NCBI GenBank assembly: GCA_965227255.1 | Contig: CBDDFS010000002.1 | Coordinates: 1-64,000, forward strand | Length of the DNA stretch: 64,000 nucleotides | Direction of reading: 5' to 3' | From: CBDDFS01 sp965227255 | GTDB taxonomy: Bacteria; Bacteroidota; Bacteroidia; Flavobacteriales_E; Vicingaceae | Part shown: piece after piece, positions 1 through 8,198 of the stretch | How the letters are laid out: every line of letters starts with the position of its first letter | Numbering within the stretch: the first letter of the stretch is position 1 | Made by a program: the position numbers and the translations under genes | Notes under the pieces: generated by a model | Databases searched by the model: none | What the model was told of the DNA's origin: nothing | Seen by the model: the letters and a program-made list of their open reading frames with translations, nothing else

Positions 1-860
1 ATCAAAAGGTAGCCGAAAGGACTAAAGAACTTCAAGAGCAAAAGGAGATCGTTGAAGAAAAGAATATAGAGATCATGGACAGCATTAACTATGCCAGTCG
101 GATCCAGAATGCTCTTCTGCCCCAATCTGTATTGCTCAACAGGTATCTGAAGAACTTCATCATATATCGACCTAAAGATGTGGTTGCCGGGGATTTCTAT
201 TGGTTTCATCAGGATGGGGACAATTCATACTTTGCCGTGGCAGATTGCACCGGACATGGAGTCCCGGGCGCTATGGTTTCCGTAGTGTGCTCCGGTGCGC
301 TCGATAAAGCAGTAAAAGAATTGGGTCTGAAGGAACCTGCGGAGATCCTGAAGAAAAGCAGAGATCTGGTAATTCAAACACTCGATGAAGGTGACTATGA
401 AGTGAATGATGGAATGGACATTAGCTTCTGCAAATTGAATCTGAAAGAACGCAAGGTGAGTTTTTCAGGAGCACATAATTCTCTGTACAGGATCACAGGA
501 TTAAATGAAAAACTTGAGACAAAAGGAAAAGTCATGAAGTCTGACAATAAGATGTTGATCGACTACAAAGGGGATAATATGTCTGTAGGCAAATCACCTT
601 TGATGCAGGATTTCACTCAGGAAGAAATTGAGCTTGAAAAAGGCGATGTCTTATACCTCAGTTCAGATGGTTATCCCGACCAATTTGGAGGTGAGAGAAA
701 TAAGAAATTCATGCATAAACCCATGAAACAAATGCTACTCGATATTCACGAAAATGATCTCGAAGAGCAGAAGAAAGTCATTAACCAGCGATTCAACGAA
801 TGGAAAGGCGGCGCCGAGCAGGTTGATGATGTTTGTGTGATGGGGGTTTTGATTGGTTAA
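1..860 (+). CDS. SpoIIE-family protein phosphatase, C-terminal part (5' truncated by window)
   Basis: The reading frame is open from base 3 to the stop at 858-860, so the internal ATG at 75 is not the true start. The first residues form a charged coiled coil (VAERTKELQEQKEIVEEKN), the usual linker in front of the output domain in Bacteroidota sensors. The PP2C/SpoIIE phosphatase fold follows: VAGDFYW (metal Asp), DCTGHGVPGAM, NDGMDIS, YLSSDGYPDQFGG and a terminal VDDV Asp motif, so all metal-binding positions look intact. Family members dephosphorylate serine/threonine on anti-sigma antagonists or related partner-switch proteins. The missing N-terminus is probably a TPR or 7TM sensor plus a membrane helix; that part is inference. 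Confidence 0.9.
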   Translation, partial: QKVAERTKELQEQKEIVEEKNIEIMDSINYASRIQNALLPQSVLLNRYLKNFIIYRPKDVVAGDFYWFHQDGDNSYFAVADCTGHGVPGAMVSVVCSGALDKAVKELGLKEPAEILKKSRDLVIQTLDEGDYEVNDGMDISFCKLNLKERKVSFSGAHNSLYRITGLNEKLETKGKVMKSDNKMLIDYKGDNMSVGKSPLMQDFTQEEIELEKGDVLYLSSDGYPDQFGGERNKKFMHKPMKQMLLDIHENDLEEQKKVINQRFNEWKGGAEQVDDVCVMGVLIG

Positions 861-861
861 T

Positions 862-945
862 TGAGGAACTGGTTAAGTTGTTAATTGGTAACTGGGGAAT
901 TGGCCAATCGGCTTGCCCTTCGAAAATCATTAATCGTTAATTTGA
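862..945. repeat. Degenerate heptamer-like intergenic repeat (array A)
   Basis: The spacer after the phosphatase stop repeats GTTAATTGG/GTTAAGTTG/GTAACTGG words. A 7-base self-match is visible mainly over 876-903, and an AATCGTTAAT segment follows at about 927-941. The composition resembles the spacer at 52445-52543. Periodicity is weaker than in the other arrays. Confidence 0.4.
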
Positions 946-950
946 AATAA

Positions 951-980
951 AAAAAGGAGACCGAAGCCTCCTCTTTCTTT
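951..980. terminator. Likely bidirectional intrinsic terminator
   Basis: A short stem AGGAG (955-959) pairs with CTCCT (968-972). It is flanked by an A-tract on the left and a T-rich tract on the right, so it could end both the plus-strand phosphatase and the convergent minus-strand barrel gene that stops at 997. Confidence 0.5.
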
Positions 981-996
981 TTATGATAACTCAATC

Positions 997-1626
997 TTAG
1001 AAGTACCAGCGGGCACCCATTGAGATTGAAGTAAAGTCAAAGTTCAAGCCGAAACCTGTTGTTTTGTCCTCATAGTCTTCTGCAGACCATGTTCTGGACT
1101 CATAACCAAGGAATCCCCAGTTCAATTCAACAGCCCACTTGTCACCAATAAAATAATCCCAACCTGGTCTCAACCCAATCAACATCGTGTTCAGGTCAGT
1201 AGTTACAGTAGTATTACCTTGAGTAACTTCATTACTTCCGAAACCAAAGTCAAGGATCAAATCAGTGTGAAAATACAACTGATCACCGGCTACATCAATA
1301 TAATAACGACCGAATAGACCAACTATAGTCAAGTTGTCCTTATCTTCAGTTACATCACCATTCTGATCAGTAGTCTCTGTAGTAGAGTTATTGATACCGA
1401 TCCTTATACCAGCTCCAATATTGTCCTGGAACATGTAACCAAATGAAGGTACAACTGTGATGTTCGAGTTTTTTGGACCATCAGTGGTTGTGTTACCAAT
1501 CGTGGTCTCATTGCTCGAAGAATTATAATTGAATTCACCACCAAGAATCTTGGTTCCAGCCTCAATCTGACCGAAAACTACCGTCGTGGCAAGTCCAAAG
1601 GTTAAGCTTAATAATATCTTTTTCAT
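997..1626 (-). CDS. Outer-membrane beta-barrel protein (hypothetical)
   Basis: This 209-residue protein has an N-terminal signal peptide (MKKILLSLTFGLATTVVFGQ). It continues with alternating hydrophobic strands and Asn/Thr/Gly-rich turns and ends in an aromatic residue (ARWYF), as expected for a BAM-assembled outer-membrane barrel of about 8 strands. No catalytic motif is visible. It resembles the small OMP_b-brl families that are abundant in Bacteroidota. The specific function is unknown. A second small barrel gene follows upstream at 1794-2393 on the same strand, but the 167-base spacer argues for separate transcription. Confidence 0.75.
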   Translation of the reverse strand: MKKILLSLTFGLATTVVFGQIEAGTKILGGEFNYNSSSNETTIGNTTTDGPKNSNITVVPSFGYMFQDNIGAGIRIGINNSTTETTDQNGDVTEDKDNLTIVGLFGRYYIDVAGDQLYFHTDLILDFGFGSNEVTQGNTTVTTDLNTMLIGLRPGWDYFIGDKWAVELNWGFLGYESRTWSAEDYEDKTTGFGLNFDFTSISMGARWYF

Positions 1627-1793
1627 AATAATAGATTTAGGTTTTCGCTAACGAATATAAAAAACCGTCTATTCCATTGTATCTGAAAAAGTTGAAATTT
1701 ATTAGCAGAGATTGTTAATAACTTTCATAAATCGTTAATAACTATTTACGAAAATCATTAACTCAACCCTGCATATATGTCTTGTAAAGACTA

Positions 1794-2393
1794 TTAGAAC
1801 TGATATCCAACGCTGATTTGAACAACATTGTTTTTGATATCAAAATCTCCTTCACCACTGTAAGTATTTGTCAATCCAAGATTATATCTAGCAGTAAAGT
1901 TCAAACCATTTGAAAGCTCATAACCAAGTCCTATTGGCAATGCAGCGTCAAATCCATTAACGTCTTCAGCATCCTCTGACTCACCATCAATTTCAATTTT
2001 AGCACCGATATTGAATCCTAGCTGGATACCCGCATGCAAATGAAGACCTTCAGTAAAATAATATTTGGCAAGAATTGGGATGTTGATATAGTCAAATCGT
2101 CCAACTACATCCAGTTCTCCGCCACCGAGTGGTCCGAAATCGATCGTACCGGTATGACCCTGTGCAGAATAAACCAATTCAGGCTGAATGGCAAACTTGT
2201 CAGAAATCATATAGTTATAATAAGCTCCAATATGAAGTGATGTTCTCATTCCAGAAGAGCTGTATACATCATCCAAACCGGATTGTGAAGCGAGGTTCAA
2301 CCCTAATTTAGCACCAAAGCCAGACTCCTGTGCCATACTTGTTCCTGCAAGCATAAATACGCCTGCCATCATTGCAAATAATTTTCTTTTCAT
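1794..2393 (-). CDS. Porin-family outer-membrane beta-barrel protein (PorT/OMP_b-brl_2 type)
   Basis: This 199-residue protein has a signal peptide ending near AGTSMAQ. The barrel follows the common Bacteroidota pattern of FGAKLGLNLAS at the first strand, a PELVYSAQG segment in the middle and a terminal SVGYQF strand ending in Phe. This pattern matches the PorT-like 'outer membrane beta-barrel' family. Despite that label, most members are not the T9SS PorT itself, and nothing here supports a secretion role. It probably sits in the outer membrane as a structural or small-solute barrel. A 7-base inverted repeat (GAAATTG/CAATTTC, 2458-2480) lies 65 bases upstream of the start. Confidence 0.75.
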   Translation of the reverse strand: MKRKLFAMMAGVFMLAGTSMAQESGFGAKLGLNLASQSGLDDVYSSSGMRTSLHIGAYYNYMISDKFAIQPELVYSAQGHTGTIDFGPLGGGELDVVGRFDYINIPILAKYYFTEGLHLHAGIQLGFNIGAKIEIDGESEDAEDVNGFDAALPIGLGYELSNGLNFTARYNLGLTNTYSGEGDFDIKNNVVQISVGYQF

Positions 2394-2584
2394 TATTAGT
2401 ATTTATTTAGTTAGAAATTGCAGGACTAAAATAGTAATTGAACCTATCCGAAATTCTGAAATTGATTATTTAACAATTTCTTAAACTAAAAAGTCTGACA
2501 AGCTATTCAATTTGCGCTCTTTAGGAAAGCCGTAAGAAATAAGGTCGTAACGGATAGTTCTTGGATACTTAAGATTATTAGTGA

Positions 2585-3220
2585 TTACCACACTTTCTCT
2601 TGATCAGAGGTGATGATCTCCAAGTATTCAGTCTCTGAAATGTACTGGGGAGAGTAAACTCCTCCATTCTTCTCAATCTGTCCTGTATAAGCTCTCATAT
2701 GATTTCTGGACCCACATCTCAGGTGTTCAAATACCATCTGAATATCAGCCTTATCAATATTAGCCAAGCATGAATTCAAATCGAAAATATCGAGATCTTC
2801 AATAGTCGCCCCTACGATTAAAGCATCTAACAATGATTTATCCGACTGTGCCGTGAGATCATTGTATAGTTTTTGCAGATCTGCATTGTTGAATTCTCCG
2901 CGTACATCTGTGGCCGGATCTTCCAGGTCATATGACTCAAGAAGAACCAAAACCTCATCCATGTGTCTCTGTTCAGATGAAGAAATATTGCTGAATATCT
3001 TCATTCCATATAGATCAAATGAATATAAATAAACATCTCTGGCAAGTTTTTCTTCCTCTCTCAAGTAGATGAGACAGTCCTTTTCTTCAATGCTCAATTC
3101 AATACTTGGATTTGGGTCTGTACCCGAACCGTTTCCTACCTTTTCTTCCTCCTTGGAGCATGAACTATATGTCAATCCTGCAAAAAGAAATATAGAAAAT
3201 ATTAAGACTGCTTTTTTCAT
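2585..3220 (-). CDS. DUF2202 ferritin-like lipoprotein
   Basis: This 211-residue protein starts with a lipoprotein signal (cysteine in TYSSCSKEE). After a short Gly/Ser/Pro linker, the segment CLIYLREEEKLARDVYL begins a helical domain of the DUF2202 type. EEEK and EQRHMDEV supply the paired Glu/His positions of a ferritin-like four-helix bundle. Members are thought to bind a di-metal centre, but the biochemical role is unproven. As a lipoprotein it should face the periplasm or outer membrane. It is divergent from the cytochrome c gene at 3353, which would fit a shared redox or iron theme; that link is only positional. Confidence 0.8.
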   Translation of the reverse strand: MKKAVLIFSIFLFAGLTYSSCSKEEEKVGNGSGTDPNPSIELSIEEKDCLIYLREEEKLARDVYLYSFDLYGMKIFSNISSSEQRHMDEVLVLLESYDLEDPATDVRGEFNNADLQKLYNDLTAQSDKSLLDALIVGATIEDLDIFDLNSCLANIDKADIQMVFEHLRCGSRNHMRAYTGQIEKNGGVYSPQYISETEYLEIITSDQEKVW

Positions 3221-3352
3221 GTTTTCCGCTTTTCTATAAAGATCGGCAACTCATGAATTCTCAATGTGACGATTCTCACCTTGAAACGAGCGTTTGAATT
3301 CTTACTCAGAATTTATATCTTGCTGAAATTAACCTACTTAAGACCTAATCAA

Positions 3353-4309
3353 ATGAAAAAGCTTCTCAAAATCCTTGCCTGGATAATTGGAATTCTAGTT
3401 GTCGTTGTATTGATTTTCGTTTCCTTCATTCATTTTAGAGGAATTCCTTCTTACGATGTGGAAGAAATTAGCATTGAAGTGAATCCCACTCCTGAAAAAT
3501 TAGCCAGAGGTGAGGTTTTGGTCAGCACACTTTGCGCAGGTTGTCATCTGAACACAGAAACGGGAGTTTTAAGCGGAAAAGAAATGGCTGACGCACCGGG
3601 TGAATTTGGTATGATCTATGCTCCGAATATCACGAGGGACAAGGAACATGGGATTGGAAACTGGACGGATGCTCAGATCGCTTATTTACTGAGAACAGGT
3701 ATAAAGCCGGATGGAGCCTATGCTCCACCCTGGATGGCCAAACTGCCTCATCTTTCAGATTACGACATGGAATCTGTACTCATTTTTCTCAGATCAGATC
3801 ACCGGATGGTCAATCCGGCCAATGTCCCCGACAAGGAAACTGAACCATCATTTTTATCAAAATTTCTGGCAAACATTGCTTTTTTCCCGTATCCCTACCC
3901 GGAAAGTCCAATTCCCCCACCCGATACAACTAACAAAGTAGAATGGGGACGATATATGGTTTACAATCTAGAGTGCTTTTCATGCCATTCGGCCAGTTAT
4001 GAAACGAACGACTACATGAATCCTGAAAATAGTGTTGGCTATCTTGCCGGTGGAAACAAGCCTTTGGATCTGGAAGGTAATGTCATTGTCACTCAAAACA
4101 TTACCTCGCACAAGGAATTCGGAATAGGTCGGATGACCGAGGGCCAGTTTGTTGAATTGCTTAAATATGGGAAGAAAGAAGGTGAGCCGGCAATGCGGTA
4201 CCCTATGCTTCCTTATTCAAGAATATCAGACAACGAGGCAAAGGCCATTTATGCCTACCTGATGACAACAACTCCATCGGAAAACAATGTGCCGAGAAGC
4301 CCCTTTTAG
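3353..4309 (+). CDS. Membrane-anchored di-heme cytochrome c
   Basis: The start is placed at the ATG at 3353 (MKKLLKILAWIIG) because it gives a clean N-terminal anchor helix. The in-frame ATG at 3266 would add 29 residues without a signal. The 318-residue protein has two class-I cytochrome c domains with heme sites CAGCH (about residue 60) and CFSCH (about residue 205). Each is followed by an NIT (NITRDKEHGIG / NITSHKEFGIG) and a downstream Met-Pro region, so the two halves are clearly duplicated. Such proteins donate or accept electrons at the periplasmic membrane face, often with alcohol or sugar dehydrogenases. No dehydrogenase is adjacent here. Confidence 0.88.
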   Translation: MKKLLKILAWIIGILVVVVLIFVSFIHFRGIPSYDVEEISIEVNPTPEKLARGEVLVSTLCAGCHLNTETGVLSGKEMADAPGEFGMIYAPNITRDKEHGIGNWTDAQIAYLLRTGIKPDGAYAPPWMAKLPHLSDYDMESVLIFLRSDHRMVNPANVPDKETEPSFLSKFLANIAFFPYPYPESPIPPPDTTNKVEWGRYMVYNLECFSCHSASYETNDYMNPENSVGYLAGGNKPLDLEGNVIVTQNITSHKEFGIGRMTEGQFVELLKYGKKEGEPAMRYPMLPYSRISDNEAKAIYAYLMTTTPSENNVPRSPF

Positions 4310-4315
4310 ATGAGT

Positions 4316-4387
4316 GGTGAAAAATGAAAGGTGAAAGATGAAAAATGAAAGATTGAGGTAATAATTATTCTTCCTTCATTTTTCATT
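4316..4387. repeat. Heptamer array B with inverted arm
   Basis: Five in-phase units of consensus RRTGAAA occupy 4316-4350 (GGTGAAA, AATGAAA, GGTGAAA, GATGAAA, AATGAAA). Two reverse-complement units, CTTCATT and TTTCATT, lie at 4374-4387. The arms contain a 12-base exact inverted match (ATGAAAAATGAA against 4376-4387) and could fold into an AT-rich hairpin with a loop of about 26 bases. The array begins 7 bases after the cytochrome c stop and ends 12 bases before the lnt GTG start. Confidence 0.8.
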
Positions 4388-4399
4388 TAACTTGCCTCC

Positions 4400-6007
4400 G
4401 TGAATTTTCTCGAATCTTTTCGTCAAAAAGTTGCGGATAACAGGAAAACAAGACTCGCTCTGAGCTTGGTTTCCGGATTACTCCTGGCTGCCTCCTGGCC
4501 TCCTTCAGGGTTTAATTTTCTACTCATCTTCGCTTTAGCGCCATTGATGATGGCCTTTTTTCATGCGCCTACATGGAAGGATGCTCTTTTAAATTCTTAT
4601 TTGTCCTTCTTTATTTTCTCCTCATGGAGCATGAGCTGGTTTTCACTCATTACAAATGAAACTCTGGCTTTAAGTTTAATTTACCTGTCACATATTTTAA
4701 TCCCACTCACTCAGTCTTTGCCTTGGTTGTTAGCTTATTGGGTGAAAAACAAATCCGGCATAATTCCGGCCTTACTTGCTCTTCCTGTCTTTTACCTGGC
4801 ATATGAGATCTTTCATTATCACTGGGACCTCTCTTATACCTGGATTCACCTCGGACTTGGCTTCAGCAATTCACCCTATTTTCTGAAGTTATATCCGTAT
4901 ATCGGACAAGAAGGAGGTACGTTTTACATAATGTTGACCAACATGGTCATTTGCCTCTTCTTTTTAAATAGTTGGAATTTGAAAAAGCAAGTCACAGAAT
5001 CTATCGCCTTGATCTTACTTCTTCTTATTCCGGCATTTTCAGGTAAATCAGAACAAAGACCAGGTAAATCGAAGAAAATTGGTGTCTTACAACCGCACAT
5101 TCCCCATGATAAAGTCACGACCAATACAAGCATCGACGAAAACTATGAGATACTAAGATCAGAATTGATGCGATTTGAAGTCGGAGAAATGGATTTAGTA
5201 GTTTGTCCTGAGGGTTTTCTCAAGAATTTCAAAGACAACCCAATCATAATAAATGATCCGAACCGTCATTCAACGATTAAAAAGCTCAAAAAGCTTGCCA
5301 GTGAAAGAAATACAGCAATAATAAGTGGTGCAGTCGTTCTGAGACTATACTTTACCCGGGAAGGACCTACCCTTACGGCACGAAAGAAAAATGACAGTCT
5401 ATTTTACGATACTTATAATGCCGTAATGCTTATTGAGCCTGATGGAAACATCCAGTGGAGGTCAAAAGTCAGATTAGTGCCATTCGCAGAAAGGGTTCCA
5501 TTTCTGAAGTATTTCAGCGCCCTCGAGGTTTTTCACCTCGATTTCAATGAAAGCTTTGGTAGTTATGATCTGGAAGGTGATCCTCGGCCATTTGAATACA
5601 AGGATATGATCATCGCCCCGCTGGTTTGCTACGAATCCTTGTATCCGGATGTAACTTCTCTCTTTATAAAACGTAAAGCAAATGTGATAATGGAGTTTAG
5701 CAATGAAAACTGGACTCCAGGAATAAATAAGGGACAAAAGCAACATGAAGACTATGCTAGCGTGAATGCCATGCAATTTGGAAAGGATTACATACGGTCA
5801 ACTTTTAACCACGGAAGCCTGAAACACCCAGGATTTTCAACTGATGCTATTGCTCTAAATGATGAAAATCTTCTGCAGATTTTTGAGGTAAGTCTGACAT
5901 CATCCACGACTTTTTACACAAAGAGTCGTTCATTATGGACCTGGATTTCATTGCTGAGCATTCCTATTATTATCCTAATTTTATTTTCGTCGAAATTCAA
6001 AGCATAG
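4400..6007 (+). CDS. lnt: Apolipoprotein N-acyltransferase
   Basis: Lnt transfers an acyl chain from phospholipid to the alpha-amino group of diacylglyceryl-cysteine, the last step of lipoprotein maturation in the inner membrane. The 535-residue protein has several N-terminal membrane helices (to about residue 215), a periplasmic nitrilase-like domain and a final C-terminal helix. The catalytic triad can be placed at Glu271 (VVCPEGF), Lys356 (SKVRLVPFAERVP) and Cys410 (PLVCYES), in the family's spacing. The start is a GTG. This gene fits the very large number of lipoproteins coded in this window. Confidence 0.9.
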   Translation: MNFLESFRQKVADNRKTRLALSLVSGLLLAASWPPSGFNFLLIFALAPLMMAFFHAPTWKDALLNSYLSFFIFSSWSMSWFSLITNETLALSLIYLSHILIPLTQSLPWLLAYWVKNKSGIIPALLALPVFYLAYEIFHYHWDLSYTWIHLGLGFSNSPYFLKLYPYIGQEGGTFYIMLTNMVICLFFLNSWNLKKQVTESIALILLLLIPAFSGKSEQRPGKSKKIGVLQPHIPHDKVTTNTSIDENYEILRSELMRFEVGEMDLVVCPEGFLKNFKDNPIIINDPNRHSTIKKLKKLASERNTAIISGAVVLRLYFTREGPTLTARKKNDSLFYDTYNAVMLIEPDGNIQWRSKVRLVPFAERVPFLKYFSALEVFHLDFNESFGSYDLEGDPRPFEYKDMIIAPLVCYESLYPDVTSLFIKRKANVIMEFSNENWTPGINKGQKQHEDYASVNAMQFGKDYIRSTFNHGSLKHPGFSTDAIALNDENLLQIFEVSLTSSTTFYTKSRSLWTWISLLSIPIIILILFSSKFKA

Positions 6008-6013
6008 AGAATT

Positions 6014-8194
6014 TTGCAAGTTAGATTGAAAATATTGCCAGTTTTGATGGTTGTTTTTGCATTGCTTTTCAGCAGTGCCAGCTTCGCTTTTGTCAGTTAT
6101 GATGAATGGGATGGAAGTGAAAGCAGCGACTGGAATGATCCAGACAACTGGGAAGGCGGAAGTGTTCCAGGAGCGACTCAGGCGGCACGAATAAATGATC
6201 CGACCACTTATACAAATGCCCCTATTATTTCTACAAATTCAACTTTTACGCCACGATATCTGGTCGTAAGGGATTCTGGTGTGTTAACTGTGAGCGCAAA
6301 TCTTTCAGTAACCAGAGGTATTTATGCGGCATCGGAAGGGCAATTGATTCTGAATTCAGGAACCTTGGGAAATTCAGGTACCTATGATTTAAACATCAGA
6401 AATGAGGATACTAAAGTCATAGTAAACGGTGGCACATTAAATATCGGTGACGACGTATATCTTGATCGTCTCCTCGACCTTGTTCCTGGAGCAGATCCTA
6501 CATTAGAAATCAACGGAGGCAGAGTGAATGTTGGAGGTGATTTCCGTTTTGATGGAATTTTTGCTGAAAAACCAACACTTATGATGACTGGTGGTACTCT
6601 GGAGGTTGGAGGAGATTTATACAATGACGGAGCCGATGTTACGATCAATTTCGATGGAGATTCTCTACTGGTGGCCGGAGATTTTATTCTGGATGGTACC
6701 GGGGATAGTTTGCTTATGACGGATGGTGTAATATTTCTGAATGGCAACAATGGAACTTTTACGAATGATGGAATAATTGATGCAAGTGCGGGAGACATCA
6801 TTTTTAATGAGAATTATAGTCTGGGAGGAACTGGCTCAACTCAACTTCCAAATGTTACCATCTCAGCGGGAACGGGAGAAATTGACCAAGGCTCAGACAT
6901 CATGATCGCGGGAAACTGGACAAGAAATGGGACTTACACATCCAATTCCAATGAGGTAGAATTTAACGGTACATCTGCTCAGGCGATCAATGGAGCAACA
7001 GATTTCGGAGACCTCGAAATAAACAATTCCGGCGCTGGTGTGACATTAAATGCTGATGTCAACATAGATAACACATTGATTCTAACACAGGGGGTATTAA
7101 TTTCTGACTCAACCAACACTCTGAACATTGAAGATGGATCAACCGTATCCGGTGGAAGTGCCTCAAGTTATGTTGATGGCTACATGACCAAAACGGGCGA
7201 CGAAACCTTCATCTTTCCATTGGGAGATCAGGGACTTTATATGCGGCTTGAAATAAATGATTTTTCCGCTACAGTAGCAACTGACGTCTTTGCTGCGGAA
7301 TATGTTAGAGGTACTCATCCACAGGCATTTTGGGATTCATTGAGTTATGGTGGTGATCCTGGTGGACTTTACAACACAAGCGTTCTCGACTATTGGAAAT
7401 TGTACCGAACAAACGGAACCACAGATGTCAAGGTTAAATTATACTGGGAGTCCGGAGATTCTGCTCAAATTGATAATCTCGGGGACCTCGTTGTAGCGCA
7501 TTATACCGGTTCCAATACCTGGTCGGATGAAGGTGGTGTGACTACAGGCACAACAGCTTCCGGAACGGTTGAAACCTCCAACAGAATTACGTCGTTCAGT
7601 CCATTCACATTCGGCTCATCCTCTGCTAGCGCCAATCCATTACCAATCACATTGCTCAAGTTCGAAGCAAATGCCATGGATGATGTGGTGCAGGTCACAT
7701 GGTCGACCATTGAAGAAATTAATAATGACTTCTTTACTGTTGAAAGGTCTTACGATGGTGTTTTATTCCATGAAGTGGGTAAAATTGAAGGAAATGGCAA
7801 TCATTCAGGGCGCCTGGATTATTCTTTCGTAGACGTCGATCCTATTTTAGATCAATACTCATATTACAGACTTAAACAGACTGATTTTGATGGTGTATAT
7901 ACATATTCGGGTATCGATGCAGTGCTGATAACCACCGAAGCGGAAGAAGAGAAAATCCTGTTATTCCCAAATCCCGTAAGTGGAGGATTTATCTTTATCG
8001 ACTTACCAGAAGTATCAGAAAACCCCTGGATTGTTCAAATATTTGATCAGTTAGGAAATCTCGTCTCTGAAAGCAGAATCACATCTGATGATCAGGGTTT
8101 GTTTAATATAGATGCTCCTGAAATAGCAGGCATGTATATAATAAAGGTGATTGGTGAAGAAAGGGCCTTTACATCCAGATTTATTGTAAAATAA
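6014..8194 (+). CDS. Secreted beta-solenoid protein with T9SS type A sorting domain
   Basis: This 726-residue protein begins 6 bases after lnt. The frame's first start is a TTG at 6014. A TTG at 6026 (reading MKILPVLMVV) or an ATG at 6047 is equally possible; the first two give a full signal peptide ending at SASFA. Residues 30-400 are built of short Gly/Asn/Asp-rich strands with recurring words (VNGGTLNIGDD, INGGRVNVGGD, MTGGTLEVGGD), as in right-handed beta-solenoid adhesins. A less repetitive region follows, including LPITLLKFEA at about 545. The last 80 residues (from LLFPNPVSGG to RFIVK) are a classical T9SS type A C-terminal domain, so export across the outer membrane is expected. Substrate and binding partner are unknown. 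Confidence 0.85.
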   Translation: MQVRLKILPVLMVVFALLFSSASFAFVSYDEWDGSESSDWNDPDNWEGGSVPGATQAARINDPTTYTNAPIISTNSTFTPRYLVVRDSGVLTVSANLSVTRGIYAASEGQLILNSGTLGNSGTYDLNIRNEDTKVIVNGGTLNIGDDVYLDRLLDLVPGADPTLEINGGRVNVGGDFRFDGIFAEKPTLMMTGGTLEVGGDLYNDGADVTINFDGDSLLVAGDFILDGTGDSLLMTDGVIFLNGNNGTFTNDGIIDASAGDIIFNENYSLGGTGSTQLPNVTISAGTGEIDQGSDIMIAGNWTRNGTYTSNSNEVEFNGTSAQAINGATDFGDLEINNSGAGVTLNADVNIDNTLILTQGVLISDSTNTLNIEDGSTVSGGSASSYVDGYMTKTGDETFIFPLGDQGLYMRLEINDFSATVATDVFAAEYVRGTHPQAFWDSLSYGGDPGGLYNTSVLDYWKLYRTNGTTDVKVKLYWESGDSAQIDNLGDLVVAHYTGSNTWSDEGGVTTGTTASGTVETSNRITSFSPFTFGSSSASANPLPITLLKFEANAMDDVVQVTWSTIEEINNDFFTVERSYDGVLFHEVGKIEGNGNHSGRLDYSFVDVDPILDQYSYYRLKQTDFDGVYTYSGIDAVLITTEAEEEKILLFPNPVSGGFIFIDLPEVSENPWIVQIFDQLGNLVSESRITSDDQGLFNIDAPEIAGMYIIKVIGEERAFTSRFIVK

Positions 8195-8198
8195 GTAA

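Noticed and set aside
1711..1763. Repeated GTTAATAACT words in the spacer 1627-1793
   Set aside because: The copies are spaced 20 and about 23 bases apart, not 7, and are too few to call a repeat family.
6382..6801. Minus-strand open frame of 139 codons rich in Ser and Pro
   Set aside because: Antisense shadow of the repeat part of the T9SS solenoid gene.
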